DNA from: Megachile rotundata
Lineage: Eukaryota; Arthropoda; Insecta; Hymenoptera; Megachilidae
NCBI RefSeq assembly: GCF_050947335.1
Contig: NC_134989.1
Coordinates: 5,635,501 to 5,699,500 of the forward strand
Direction: 5' to 3'
Length of the DNA stretch: 64,000 nt
Shown: one piece after another, positions 12,660-25,170 of the stretch
Position numbering within the stretch: position 1 is the first letter of the stretch
How the letters are laid out: every line of letters begins with the position of its first letter
Notes under the pieces: model-generated
What the model was told of the DNA's origin: nothing
The model's input: only the letters and a program-made list of their open reading frames with translations
Database searches by the model: none
Made by a program: the position numbers and the translations under genes

Positions 12660-14460
12660 AAATTTTGATAACCTATACCTGGGAAACTACAGATCAACAA
12701 GTAACGAAGCTGATGATGCCATTATGTAAGAGCCGAAATTTTTTGTGCTGTGCGGCCAAAGTCCCATTATCGGCATTAAGAACATGCACCACTTGTAATA
12801 GCTATTCATTTCTGCCATCGCGTCCGGTGGATCAAATGCTTTTGATCTCCAATATATCAATGCACCCTCCATTACACTTCATTCTTCCGCAAATACTACC
12901 TCTTCGAAGGACTTTTCAGTAAAATATGACAAAAATTCTTTGGATGCAACAAAGTGATTGACAGATTGCACGATTGTGGAATTACTTCTTCATACGTAGG
13001 TAGGGTGCATGGTAGCTGTAGCGTGGTGATGCAATAAAATCATTAAAAAAATGATAGGATAAAAGAAACAGCGGGAGAAAAAAGTTTTCTGAGCAAAGTT
13101 AAATATTTATATTACTATGCAATATGAGCTTACGTGGGAGGATACTGTTCGATTGATCTCAGTCAGTTTGCATCCACCGAAGAAAAAGTTTGTTTTATAA
13201 CAGTTTTTAGTTGGCTGTGATATGTTAGGGTGGCCGGTGAACACGATGCAAACACTGCAATTTATGTTGCATTGTAATTGTACTTCTAATATAGCAGCAA
13301 GGACGTGGGTGGGTGTAGATGAAAAAAGTCAGTTTACTTAACAGTCACTTAACAAAAATTATATTTTTAACAAACGAACAAAGATTATGCAATACGAACT
13401 TGCGACTGAAGATACTCTTCGATTACCCTCCGTTGGTTCATGTCCTCCGAAAGCAGAGCACAGGTTCATACGCAGACAAGTGGTTTGTGTGATGTCTTAC
13501 GAAGACTGGAGAAGGTGATGTAAGTGCAGGCATTCATATTATATGACAATTACACTACGAACAGTTAAGATAAGGGGGTTCAGTTAAAAGCAATGGAAAC
13601 AAAGGAGAAACGCAGATGACTTGGTTAATAAGATTCGTTAATTAAATTTTAGTAGGTATATAATAAACATTAAGGTTGCAAATGAAAAATAATGATGCAC
13701 CACAAAATAGAAGAACAACTAATTCATATTTTTGTTTTATCAAGTAATCAGAAGGTTTACTGTAAAGATAGTAGAACAGTAAAGTAGGATACCGATGCCT
13801 TTAAAAGCTGAAAAACGAAGATTCAACATGAAATATTGTTTTTCGGAGTTGTAATATGTATTGAGCATACCATTGCAAAGCCTTCGACCGACGGAACATA
13901 AACACTTAGGATACTGAACTTAAAACCTCTGTTACTATTCAATATGATCAGCTGCAACAATTTCTGCGTTGGTATAGACGTTTCGTACCAGTTGGTATTG
14001 TACCTGCAATTATAGACAACGATACATTGAGAGGCCAGTACGATTTGACATGTGTCAAATGAAATTTCTTTTATAGTACAGTAACATGTTAAGTCAGATC
14101 TCAAGACAGACCACTAAAGATTGTGCCACTCTAACATGGCGTAATACACGATGACACGATCTTTTGAACAGTGCAAGTAAGTGGCATGCCTTAAACGAAT
14201 ATAACATCAATGTGAACAACGAAAATAAAAAACTCCGATAATAATGGGAAAATTCAATGAAAACCGAATTTGGAGAACTACAAAGAAATTGTAATGTCAC
14301 AAATATTTGCACGTTCTCAATTTTTGTAAATCCATGTCATGTTAGTTGCAATTACGTAAAAAATATGTACCGTATTTTCGATGAAATATATGTCGCTAAT
14401 TCCCCTGTCGACATTACGTATTTTAACCAATGCAAACATAAAGCCGTTCATAATGAGCAT
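12660..14460. repeat. Segmental duplication A, copy 1
   Basis: Nearly identical to 27290-29080 over OR exon 1, the intergenic stretch and the 3' exons of the next OR gene. The main differences are a short indel at about 13510-13560 against 28140-28180 and scattered substitutions. It shows that OR-1/OR-2 and OR-5/OR-6 arose by a recent block duplication or were homogenised by conversion. Confidence 0.8.
12873..13756 (-). promoter_or_regulatory. OR upstream element pair between OR-1 and OR-2
   Basis: The spacer upstream of OR-1 holds two diverged copies of an element of about 80 bp, near 13118 and 13385, 246 and 513 bases before the OR-1 start. The core on the + strand reads TGCAATACGA, CTTACGAGGGAGGATACT and a CCGCCGAA end. 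The rest has no open frame. See the findings for the pattern across all genes. Confidence 0.5.
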
Positions 14461-17150
14461 ATGAGTAAGTGACGATAAACATATTGAAAACTAGCAAGAA
14501 AGATTTTGTACAAATAACATTCGAATACATTTACGTTGTTAGAGGAATACTTTCAGCCGTGCTGATCATGTTTCCAGCTGCAAAGTTTATACAAAACATG
14601 TATCCCAATGTAGAATTGATTAGAAACACGGATAGGATTGTGTCTCTACTATCTGCTGGTCGAAATACCGTTTGAGACAGCTTTAACAAACAGAACATTT
14701 TATAAATTCTTATTCAGGATATCTTTGAAAAAGAAAGAATGAATTACTCACGCAGAAGAAATGAGAGCTTAAGGCAATCACACCAAATATAATGGCGGGA
14801 CCGTACGACATATTACAGAGGTTGTTTAGATCCCGTACAAATCTTCAAAGACATACTTAATCAGTTAAGTAAAATATTGCGGTGAATACAGAAAACGCGT
14901 AGTTTTGGCTAGAGGTCACCGCGGGGTTTTCCTACGCTTTATGCATTATCATCCTTTAGATGATACTTCACATTGATTGCAGATAAAATTTATTAATGCA
15001 ATTAATAATTAATTGTTTATTCGTACTTATAGAACTATCGCTTGTAATTAATACCAAATCATACAATATACATCTGTGCGGAAAAAATATACTAAAATCA
15101 TTGTATAAGTAATGATAACTAACAATTTTTCTTTCAAATACACATATTTTGTATTCAAGAAGTGGAATGTAGAGAGTAAGTCGCTGGAACATAATAAAAC
15201 GTAACTAAAATAATAGGAAAGATGTAAAACTAATTCGGTGTCCAAAAATCTTATTAATATTCATTGTTTAATTATTATTTGTAAGTAACTTTTGGGCAAT
15301 TGTTTGTATTGTGATTTTGCTGTATAATTTTTGTTCTAGAAAAAATGTAGTAATATTAATGAAGGCCCCCCTTTGTAAACGTTAATGCAAAATGAAGTCA
15401 AAAAACCCTGGTTTAAACATTAAAATTATCGTAGAGCGAAATTGGTTAGTATATATACATATAAAGAATATACTTACTGAAGTGCCATTCGATGTACTGT
15501 AGTACCGGTAACTATGTAATTGATAGTTTCATTATTTCTGCAATTTCGCGGTAGATATGGTGCAGATGATTCTGCAAGAACGGCTTTTTCGAAGAAAAGA
15601 CTAAGAATGATAGATGAGAGCATTGTCAGAAAGGCGGAATGGATGGCACAGAATGATGAGAATGTAGGACTAATTTATTTAAGCATACAGAGTCCGAATC
15701 AGGACAATCCAGCTTACTCGTTTTATTAGTTGCATGAAGAAATGTTCAAAACACACTAACACTTACGAAAATGAGTAAATAAAAAAATGTATGTGATAAT
15801 GAAACAAAATGTACCACCTCTTCCAAAAAATTGTGTATGGATTCTACTACACTTCCCTCTTGTGAAAGTTGAGTATCGTCTAGAAACTGCTTTGGAAACA
15901 TTCGATAGGTTGTAAATATTTATATCCTATATGTATACGCTTACGGCGCACAATTAGACTTTTCTATTACGTTAATAACACATAATTTTTAGAAAGGTTT
16001 GGAAAGCTAGATATAATTCTTTTGGGGATGATGAGACCTAAATATGATTAAAAACGATTGATTCACACAGTAAAATCATTCATCTGACATTTGAAGAGTA
16101 CTTTAATATTTTTCAAGATCTTCGTTTCATTCGATGTAGGTTAGGCGTGAATTTTATGAATAACATGATATTATTTATTCGAGATACGAACTTACCTAGC
16201 AACCTCAAATAATCCAGCGATATGCGAGCTGATCATGATCATAAGCGATTCCGTCCCAACAAATACAGTTGCGTCAATTATAATAAAAAAATGTAGCAAA
16301 CAAATACTGATAATTTGATGTTGTTCTTTGTTGATAAAGAATTCTGCACTTATTAGATACTTTATTGAACGAGACTCATTTAGTGGTAAAATTTTATCCA
16401 AAATAATAGGAGAAATATGGTATAGTACCACCATACATACTGAAGGGTAAGCAAAACCTGTAAAACGTACATTACATCCACGGAATCCGTACATTACATC
16501 CATTTTCCGAGTTTCAAAATATTCAAGATTTTCCTCACCTGCAAAAATTATTACTAGACGTTTTCCGTGAAAGGCGTGGATCTGCATTATTCGCAGTATC
16601 TCGTCATCATTTGTCTCCCATTCACGCCTGATCTGATCTAGAAACGCTTTCACCTGAATTTTAAGTGTTATGTAAATTAAATGTTATGTAAACATGAATT
16701 CAATTTCTATATGCGACTTACGTCCTCGATCATATACCATGTTATGTGATATTTTGTAAGTGCGACCATTGCCATTGATATAAATGATGTTATCCTTAAT
16801 AGACGAAACAGACTTCTCTCCACAATGAAGAAAGCTACAAACTTAAAAAGATATTAATATTGTCAAGTTTTGTTCGAAAAATGTCAAGATATTGGGGAAA
16901 GTTTAACAACGTATCAATTAGTTTTATAAATATATCAATTAATACCTATAGTAAGTCTAATAATCCAAACCTGGGAAATTACGCATCCCCAAGTAGTGAG
17001 GCTTATGATGCCATTTTGCAGGAGTCGAAATTTCTTGTTGCTGTATGGACAAAGTCCTATCACCGACAGAAAGAACATACACCATTTGTAATAGCTATTC
17101 ATTCCTGCCATTGCGTGCAGTGGCTTAAACTGTACTGATCTCCGAGTCAT
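13757..17150 (-). CDS. OR-2: odorant receptor, intact
   Basis: Full-length insect OR (7tm_6), predicted seven-pass, cytoplasmic N-terminus, acting in olfactory neurons with Orco. Exons: 16971-17150, 16722-16841, 16539-16653, 16196-16457, 15478-15600, 14752-14842, 14535-14680, 13871-14003, 13757-13807; all junctions keep phase and give 406 residues from ATG (17150) to TAA (13757). Marks of the family: NSYYKWCMFFLSVIGL near the N-terminus (first membrane segment), PLNESR in the loop after the third or fourth segment, YNTNWYETS before the last segment, and SYFTVLLSLQ at the end. Intron 3 is only 81 bp, a multiple of three, and has no in-frame stop, so its retention would add 27 residues. Long membrane-rich upstream extension of exon 5 is open but is taken as intron since the paralogues OR-7 and OR-8 are not open there. 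Confidence 0.88.
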
Positions 17151-18058
17151 CTATCTACTCTCCATTTCACCTTACCCTTCTCAAATATTATCTCTTCGGA
17201 AGATTTTCAAGTGAAATATAACAAAAATTCTTTAGATGCAGGAGAATGATTGACAGGTTGCACGACTGTGAAATTACTTATTCATATAAAGGTAGGGTGC
17301 GAGTAACACGATCGGTATCTGTAGCGTGGTGGTGTAGTAATACCATTAAGAAAATGATAGGGTGAAGAAAAATCGAGAGAAGAAAATTTTCTGAGCCAAA
17401 TTAAATATTTCTATTTCTATGCAATACAAGTTTTCGAGGGAGGATACTGTTCGAATGATCTCAGTCAGTTTGCATACGCCGAAGAAAGAGCTTGTATTAT
17501 AACAGTGTGTAGTTAGCGGTGATATGTTTAGGTGGCCGGTGAACACGATGCAAACACTTCAATTTATGTTGTATTGTAATTCTACTTCTAATATAGCAGT
17601 AAGGACGTGGGTGGGTGTGAATGAAAAAAGTCAGTTTATTTAACAGTCACTTAACAACAAATATATTTTTAACAAAGGAATAAAGATTATGCAATACGAA
17701 CTTACGAGGGAAGATTTTCTTCGATTATCCTTAGTGGGTTTACGTCCTCCGAAGACAGAGGACAGGTTCGTACGCATACAAGTGTTTTGTGTGATGTGTT
17801 ACGAAGACTGGTGAAGACGATGTAAGTGTACGAATTTATATAATATTATAATTATAATACCATCAGTTAATACAATAAGGTTCAGTTGTAAGCAATGAAA
17901 GCAAAGGTGGAACGCAGTTGACTTGGTTAATAAGATTCGTTAATTAAATTTTAGTAGGTATAGAATAAACATTAACGTTGCAAATGAAAAATTATGACGC
18001 ACCGCAAATTAGAAGAACAACTGATTCATATATTTGTTTTATCAAGTAATCAGACGGT
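17151..18058 (-). promoter_or_regulatory. OR-2 upstream spacer with element pair
   Basis: About 0.9 kb between OR-2 and the end of OR-3. Two copies of the upstream element start near 17418 and 17688, 268 and 538 bases before the OR-2 ATG. Between them is a stretch shared with the other OR spacers (AAGGACGTGGGTGGGTGT). No gene. Confidence 0.5.
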
Positions 18059-21000
18059 TTACTGTAAAGATAGTAGAACAGTAAAGTAGGATACCGATGC
18101 CTTTAAAAGCTGAAAAATGAAGATTGGACATGAAATATTGTTTCGCGGAGTTATAATATGTATTAAGCATACCACTGCGAAGCCTTCGATCGATGGTGCA
18201 TAGACTCTTAGAAACGTGAATGACAAATCTTTGTTGCCATTTAATATGATCAGATGTAACAATTTCTGCGTTCGTGTAGACGTTTCGTACCAGTTGGTGT
18301 TGTACCTGCAATTATAGACAACGATACATTGAGAAAACCGGTACGATTTGAAAAGTATCAGTTAAATGAAATTCCTTTTATAGTACATGATGATTTTAAG
18401 TCAGATCTCGAGACGGACAGTTAAAGAGTGTGCCACTCTAACATGGCGTAATACATGATGACACAATCTCTTAAACAGTGCAAGTAAATGGAATGATTTA
18501 CACGAATATAACAACAATGTCAACAACGAAAATAAAAACTCCGATAATAATGGGAAAATTCAATGAAAACAAAATTTAGAGAACTACAAAGGAATTGTAA
18601 TGTTACAAATATTTGCATGTTCTCAAACTTCGTAAATTCATGTCACGTTAGTTGAAATTACGTAAAAAAATGTGTACCGTATTTCCGATGAAATATATGT
18701 CGCTAATTCCCCTGTCGACATTACATATTTTAACCAATGCAAACATAAAGCCGTTCATAATGAGCATATGAGTAAGTGACGATCAACATATTAAAAACTA
18801 GGTAGAAAGATTTTGTGCAAATAATATTCGAATATATTTACGTTGTTAGTGGGATACTTTCAGAGCTGCTGATCATGTGTTGAAATGTAAAGTTTATCCA
18901 AAACATGTATCCCAATGTAGAATTGATTAGACACACGGACAAGATTGTCTCTCTACTATCTGCTGCTCGAAATACCGTTTGAGACAGCTTTAACAAACAG
19001 AACATTTTGTAAATTCTTATTCAGGATATCTTTGAAAAAGAAAGAATGAATTACTCACGCAGAAGAAATGAGAGCTTAAGGCAATCACACCAAATATAAC
19101 GGCGGAACCGTACAATACATTGCAGTGGTTGTTTAGATCACGTACAAATCTTCAAAGACATACTTAATCAGTTAAGTAACATATTACGGTGATTACAGAA
19201 AACGCGTATTTTTAGCCAGAAGTCACCGCGGGGTTTTCCTACGCCTTATGCATAATCACCCTTTAGATTGATACTACATTGATTGCAGATACAATTTATT
19301 AATGCAATTAATAATTAATTGTTTATTCACACATATAAGACTATCTCACGTAGTTAGTAACAAATCATAAGATACATATAATTTTGTATTCAAGAAGTGG
19401 AATGTAAAGTGTAAATCGCTCAAACATGTTAAAACGTAACTAAAATAATAGGATGGATGCAAAATTAATTTGATATCCGAAAAACTGATAAGTATTCATT
19501 GTTTAAACGTTAAATTTTGAGTAACATTTCAGCAATTGTTTGTACTGTGATTTTGCTGTATAATGTTTATTATAGAAACAAATGCAATGATGTCAAGGAA
19601 GACCATCCTTTGCAAAAACGTCAATGCAGAAAGGTGACGGAAATCCCTGGTTTATAGCTTAAAATTATCGTGGGCCGAAATTTGTTAATACATACGTTTC
19701 ATACATACATATAAAATACTTACTGAAGTGCCATTCGATGTATTGTAGTACCGGTAATTATATATTTGATACTTTCACTATGTCTGCAATTTCGCGGAAG
19801 ATATGATGCAGATGATTCTACAAGAACTGCTTTTTCGAAGAAATGACTAAGAATGATAGATAAGAGCATTGTCAGAAAGGCGGAATGGATGGTACAGAAT
19901 GATGAGAATGTAGGACTAATTTATTTAAGCATACAGAGTCCGAATAAGGACAATCCAGCTGACTTGTTTTATTAGTTGCATGAGGAAATGTTCAAAAAAC
20001 ACTAACGCTTACGAAAATGAGTAAATAAGAAAAATGTACGTGATAAGGAAACAAACTGTACCACCTCTTCCAAAAAATTGTGTATGTATTCTACTCCTCT
20101 TTCTGCTTGTGAAAGTTGAGTATCGTCTAGAAATTGCTTTGGAAATATTCGATAGGTTGTAAATCATTTTATTCTATATAAGCTTACGTTGCACGGTTAG
20201 ACTTTTCTATTGTGTTAATAATGCATAATTTTTTGAAAGGTTTGGAAGGCTAGCTATAATTCTTTTGGGGATGAAGAAACCTAAATATGATTAAAAACGA
20301 TTGATTCACACAGTAAAATCATTCATCTGACATTTGAAGAGTACTTTAATATTTTTCAAGATCTTCGTTTCATTCGATGTAGGTTAGGCGTGAATTTTAT
20401 GAATAACATGATATTATTTATTCGAGATACAAACTTACCTAGCAACTTCAAATAATCCGGCGATATGCGAGCTGATCATGATTATAAGCGATTCCATCCC
20501 AACAAGTACAGTTACGTCAGTTATCATACCAAAATTTAGCAAAGAAGTGTTGATAATTCGATGTTGTTCTTTGTTGAAAAAGAATTCTGCAGTTATTAGA
20601 TATTTTGCTGGACGAGATTCATTTAGTGGTAAAATTTTATCCAAAATAATAGGAGAAATGTGGTATAGTACCACCGTACACACTGCAGGATAAGCAGAGC
20701 CTGTAAAACATATTGTGCGTCCACTGCAATTTCGCGGAAGATATGATGCAGATAATTCTGCAAGAACGGCTTTTTCGAAGAAAAGACTAAGAATGATAGA
20801 TAAGAGCATTGTCAGAAAAGCGAAATGGATGGTACAGAATGATGAGAATAATCATTTGAAAAATTTGGAAAATGAATCATTATCCGAAATTCAAACTATT
20901 CAAGATTTTTCTCACCTGCAAAACCTATTACAAGACGTTTTCCGTGAAAGGCGTGGACCTGCATAATTCGAAGTATCTCGTCATTATTCGTCTTCCATTC

Positions 21001-21518
21001 GCGCCTGATCTGATCTAGAAATGCTTTTACCTGGATTTTACAATAATATTTATATAAATGTTATACAAACATGAATTCAATTTCTATACGCGACTTACGT
21101 CATCGAGCATATACCATGTTACGTGATATTTTGTAAGTGCGACCATTGCCATTGATATAAACGCAGTTATCCTTAATAGGCGAAATAGACTTGTCTCCAC
21201 AATGAAGACAGCTAGAAACTTAAAAATTTATTAATATTATTAAGTGTTGGTCAAAAAATGTAAAGATATTCAGAAAATGTATCAATTAGTTTTATAAATT
21301 TATCAGTTAATACATATAGGAAGCCTAATAATCCAAACCTGAGAAATTACGCATCCCCAAGTAGTGAGGCTTATAATGCCATTTTGCAGGAGTCGAAATT
21401 TCTTGTTGCTGTATGGACAAAGTCCTATCACCGACAGAAAGAACATACACCATTTGTAATAGCTATTCATTCCTGCCATTGCGTGCAGTGGCTTAAACTG
21501 TACTGATCTCCGAGTCAT
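18059..21518 (-). CDS. OR-3: odorant receptor, intact
   Basis: Full-length paralogue of OR-2, 406 residues. Exons: 21339-21518, 21099-21218, 20916-21030, 20439-20700, 19724-19846, 19059-19149, 18842-18987, 18173-18305, 18059-18109; sizes are the same as in OR-2. Exon 1 encodes exactly the same 60 residues as OR-2 (starting MTRRSVQFKPLHAM), while exons 3, 7 and 8 differ more, so exon 1 may have been converted. The end is SYFTVLLSLQ-stop. Intron 3 is longer than in OR-2 (215 bp) because it holds a stray copy of exon 5 sequence (20724-20850). Predicted olfactory channel subunit; ligand unknown. Confidence 0.88.
20724..20850 (-). repeat. Stray exon 5 fragment in intron 3 of OR-3
   Basis: Sequence matching the 3' side of intron 4 and the first half of exon 5 (SLFFEKAVLAELSASYLPRN on the - strand) lies between exons 3 and 4, in addition to the proper exon 5 at 19724-19846. 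It ends at CGCGAAATTGCAG and joins intron sequence that leads straight into the exon 4 acceptor. On the - strand it is in frame with exon 4 (open from 20809 to 20435). Confidence 0.75.
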
Positions 21519-23574
21519 CTATTTACTCTACATTTCACCTCACCCTTCTCAAATATTACCTTTTAGAAAGATTTTCAAGCGAAATATCAGAAAAATTCTT
21601 TCGATGCAACTGGGTGATTGACAGGTTTCGCGACTGTGGAATTACTTATTCATGTGAAGATAGGGTGCGAGTATGGCGATCAGCAGCTGCCGCTTAATAT
21701 TACAGTAGTATTATTAAGAAAATGATGGGGTAAAAGAAACGGCGAGAGAAGAAAATTTTCTGATCAAAGTTAGATATTTATATTTTTATGCAATACGAGG
21801 TTATGAGGGAGGATACTGTTCAGGTTGTACTCAGTCGTTTTTCATCCGCCGAATAATATTAGTCTTCTATACTTCAACGAAATGTGAGTCTACGAGGGAA
21901 GATTTTTACCAATAGTCACTAGTGACATTTGCTTTCGAGGAAGGGAGAGCGCGTGTTCAGAAGCAGTAAAGCATCAGTAGTAGTGTATTAGTTTACATAC
22001 AAGGGACAACACTAAGGTGTCATGTACGGATTTTAATAAAATTTACATATTTGGTAGCTTTCGGAATATTATTTGACACGTATTTTTTGTATCTGCTGAC
22101 ATTCATGTTGGGGGTTGAAAATAGTCCTCAAAGGCGGAGGTTGAATGTACATTTCTTTAAATATCTCGAGAACTAGAAGGTATAGGAGGGTTCCATTTGC
22201 TTTAAATCGTGTATTTTCAAGAAATTTAGTTAATTACGAAAATTTCGGGAGAAATTGTTTGTCTAAATAATATTTTTAAAAATTCGACTTTTTATTTAAT
22301 TTTTTATTTTATATGCAGTTCGATATTTATGTAAATCTGTATTCGTAAAATATGGATCAAAATGGGGATACGCGTTTTCGGAATTTCTGGTTTATTGCAA
22401 TTTAACAATGATTATTACATATACAATTTTGTTCTGCTTTTTACGGCATAAAATGTTCAGATTTGTTTTCGAAGACAGTAACTCCTTTTTGTGCGACCGT
22501 TTGTTACGTTTTTGACAATTGTATAATATTACATGTCGTTTGTTGTTTCACCGGTAGACAAAATTATTAGAATTTGATATTACATAAACTGCCACCAACT
22601 ATTTCCAACTACCAAACAAACCTCTCTGCTGTACACTTCCTGAAGGCACGAATTCTTTCAATTAAGATTTTTTCGTATTATATACCAAAACCTATGAAAT
22701 ATCGTACGGAAATTTAAAAATGTTAATAATTGTTAATTTAGTGTAGATATGAAGAAAAATTTGGAAAAACGACAGAAAATTTAGCATTATTGTTAATAAA
22801 AAGTTAAGTAGTTAATTAATAAAAAAAACCCGTACGATGTTCACTGAGTTATGTTATTTTGCACCTCTCCACAAAATTTCAAGTTGATTAGTTAACATCT
22901 TTTCGAGTTATGTATTCGTCCAGTTCAAATAAAGTGATTATGAGAAAATCGCGTTTAAAGTTTTGATTGCCATTCAGCATGAGAAATTTGTTATATACCT
23001 TTAATCAGCGATGTCTGCATCATACATTTGGCCTTCTACATTAACCTCCTCCATGTCCTTTTCAAAAATTTATGCGTCGGTCGTCGACCTGGCAGGCAAT
23101 AATTATAACAAGCGTCGTGGTACAATAGTATCATTATAAAAGTGACAGGGTAACCGAAGAAACAAGAGAAGAAAATTTTTTGACCGAAGTTAAATTTTTA
23201 TATTTTTTTGCGATACAAGCTTACGAGGGAGGATATTCTGCGATTTTTGTTAGTCGGTTTACGTTCGCCGAAAGCAGAGCACACGTTCGTGCGCAAACAA
23301 GTGTTTGGAGTGTTAGGATGACTGGGGAAGGTGATGTCAGTGCATGTAGTTATATCATATTATAATTATACGAAGAATGCAGTAGATAAAGAGGTTCAAT
23401 TCCGAAATAGAAGCAACAGACGAAGGCAATTAATATTATAACTTTAAGGTTACAAGTAAGAAACGACTGCACACGACAAAATACAACAACAGCAAATTCA
23501 CATCATTGTTCTTACTATATTGCGCAGATAATCGTTTCTTCCACACTTTCACTTTGCCAAACAGTTGGACAGAT
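21519..23574 (-). promoter_or_regulatory. OR-3 upstream spacer
   Basis: About 2 kb upstream of OR-3. Upstream-element copies start near 21788 (270 bases before the ATG) and 23208; a third weak one lies near 21890. Between about 21900 and 23180 is 1.3 kb of AT-rich DNA shared only with 44290-45590, with no recognisable coding frame, probably an older insertion. No gene seen. Confidence 0.45.
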
Positions 23575-24366
23575 TCACTGCAAAGACAGCAGAACAGTAA
23601 AGTAGGATTCAGATATCCTCACAAACTAAAAAATAAGGATTGATTACATAGATATTGATTTTTCTATTGCAATTAGTATTCACATACCACTGCGAAATTT
23701 GCGATTGACGGACTAATGACGGAGAAAAAGTTGAGTGACACACTTTCGTTGCTTTTTAGTATAATCATCTGCAGTAATTTTTGCGTGGCTATTGACGTTT
23801 CATACCAGTTCGTATTGTACCTGTAAATATAGATAACAGTATATTGCTATATTGAACGAAACCTGGTACGGCTCAAAAAATGTTAGTTGAAAGAAAGAGC
23901 AATGTAATGGTGCATTACATTTCGTCGGCGTGCATTACGCATGGCTTGCGCTTGAGTGTATTACAAGTCTTAGAACATTTTGAAAATAAATAATCAATAC
24001 AATGAGATATTGGACGTGTTAATATTTTTAGTCGCATATCAAGATGCGAGTTAATAGAAAAATGTTAGTAATTTGTCGTGGACCGTTTGACAATAATATC
24101 TACAAAATTTCGAACTATATGTGTCAACGATGGTAACTCTATTACTAACGGATGAGAAAGATTCTGATACACTATACAGACGTGTGTTATTAAAATATGA
24201 CTACTTAGCGATCAACACGTAATCAACAGGAAAAACTTGGTATACATAATATTCGAGGACATTTACGTCTTTAGAGGGATACTGTCAGCGCTGTCAATGA
24301 TATATTGGGCTGCCAGATTCAACCAAAACATGTATCCAAATGTAGCAATCAATACCAAGGCAAAGA
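21540..24366. repeat. Segmental duplication B, copy 1
   Basis: Matches 43930-47390 closely, from the flank upstream of OR-3 through exons 9, 8 and part of 7 of OR-4. The second copy has an extra insertion at about 46598-47206. The match stops at the breakpoint inside OR-4 exon 7. Confidence 0.8.
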
Positions 24367-24370
24367 ATAT
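23575..24370 (-). pseudogene. OR-4: odorant receptor stub (exons 7-9)
   Basis: Only the last three coding exons remain: 24267-24370 (3' part of exon 7), 23688-23820 and 23575-23625. They are open, end in SESYFTVLLSLQ-stop and are the closest match to OR-8. Exon 7 is cut in the middle: after ..GCAAAGAATAT the sequence changes to that of the block also found at 59449 and 8150. Exons 1-6 are absent, so no receptor can be made. Confidence 0.85.
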
Positions 24371-25170
24371 TTTCCGAAAAAGTTAATTGTGTTAACTAGT
24401 GTGCGTGTCTGATACGATTACACGTATCTTTAAAGAATTCTATGAAAGTAAAAAATTCCAAGTGTTACATTAACACGTTGATTGTTAAATTAAAAGTGAG
24501 TGTTTGTTGAAGCATGCTAAAATCAATAAACGAAATTAATTTTTTATATTATTGATTTTATTCGAAGTGATATGTTTTTATAGTAGCATTTATTTTTGAA
24601 AATTGTGTAAGTTGTTCACATATTCAGATTGGAAACATTTTATATCTAGTAAAATGACAAATAATTAATAATTCATTAACAAATATCTTATTGCTTCAAA
24701 TACATTGTTATTTTTATTATATAAATGATGTAACAAAGGTAATTTTATTCTGTGTTTAATACGAGTAAGATATTTCCAAATAATTTTTTTATTTACATTA
24801 TTTTATTGGAATTAAACGATAAACAATTTGAGATCAGAAATTTAATGGCATAAATAATTTCTTTCTGTTAATTATTTGCATGATATAATTATATCCTAAT
24901 TAAAACAAAATACTCTTTATTATTAATATTATTTGGATATTATTGTTGGAAATATTCGTATTCATTTTTTGATCAAAAAATTACTTGATTACTTACACTG
25001 TATTTTCTGTGTTTTTTTTTTTTAAATTCAAAACCTTCTCAAATGACTTCTTTAAGAAATAAGGAGTAGTATTTTTTTGCCGCAGCAAATTAATTATCAG
25101 GCTCAATAATTTTAGGATTATTTATTCATGTCGAAGACGGTTCCATGTAAATTGACCAATACATCGGTCT
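24371..25170. repeat. Low-copy duplicated block, middle copy
   Basis: Matches about 8150-9040 and 59449-59927. In its first 150 bases it agrees better with the right copy (for example CGTATCTTTAAAGAATTCTATG) than with the left one. It abuts the broken exon 7 of OR-4. Confidence 0.75.

Larger units (their letters stand above)
9078..12872 (-). pseudogene. OR-1: odorant receptor, exon 1 broken
   Basis: Insect odorant receptor (7tm_6), normally a seven-pass ligand-gated channel subunit of olfactory neurons that works with Orco. Exons: 12679-12872, 12462-12581, 12279-12393, 11952-12213, 11146-11268, 10956-11046, 10712-10857, 9188-9320, 9078-9128. Exons 2-9 are open with sound splice sites and end in SYFTVLLSLQ-stop. 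In exon 1, compared with OR-2 and OR-7, one base is missing just after LWPHS, and a TGG is replaced by TGT TGA about 16 codons on, so the frame is closed. OR-5 has the same two lesions, so the loss predates their duplication. Intron 4 holds a MITE; intron 7 holds a solo LTR with a LINE inside. An alternative first exon cannot be excluded. Confidence 0.8.

Noticed and set aside
14535..14740. Apparent frameshift and stops in exon 7 of OR-2
   Set aside because: They vanish when the exon is started at the AAAG acceptor found in all paralogues; the upstream DILNK-like part is intron.
15601..15669. Extension of OR-2 exon 5 by 23 codons to an upstream AG
   Set aside because: The frame is open in OR-2 and OR-3, but OR-7 and OR-8 have a frameshift or stop there, and the inner acceptor (CTTAG or CTCAG then T) is present in all copies and gives the usual receptor length.
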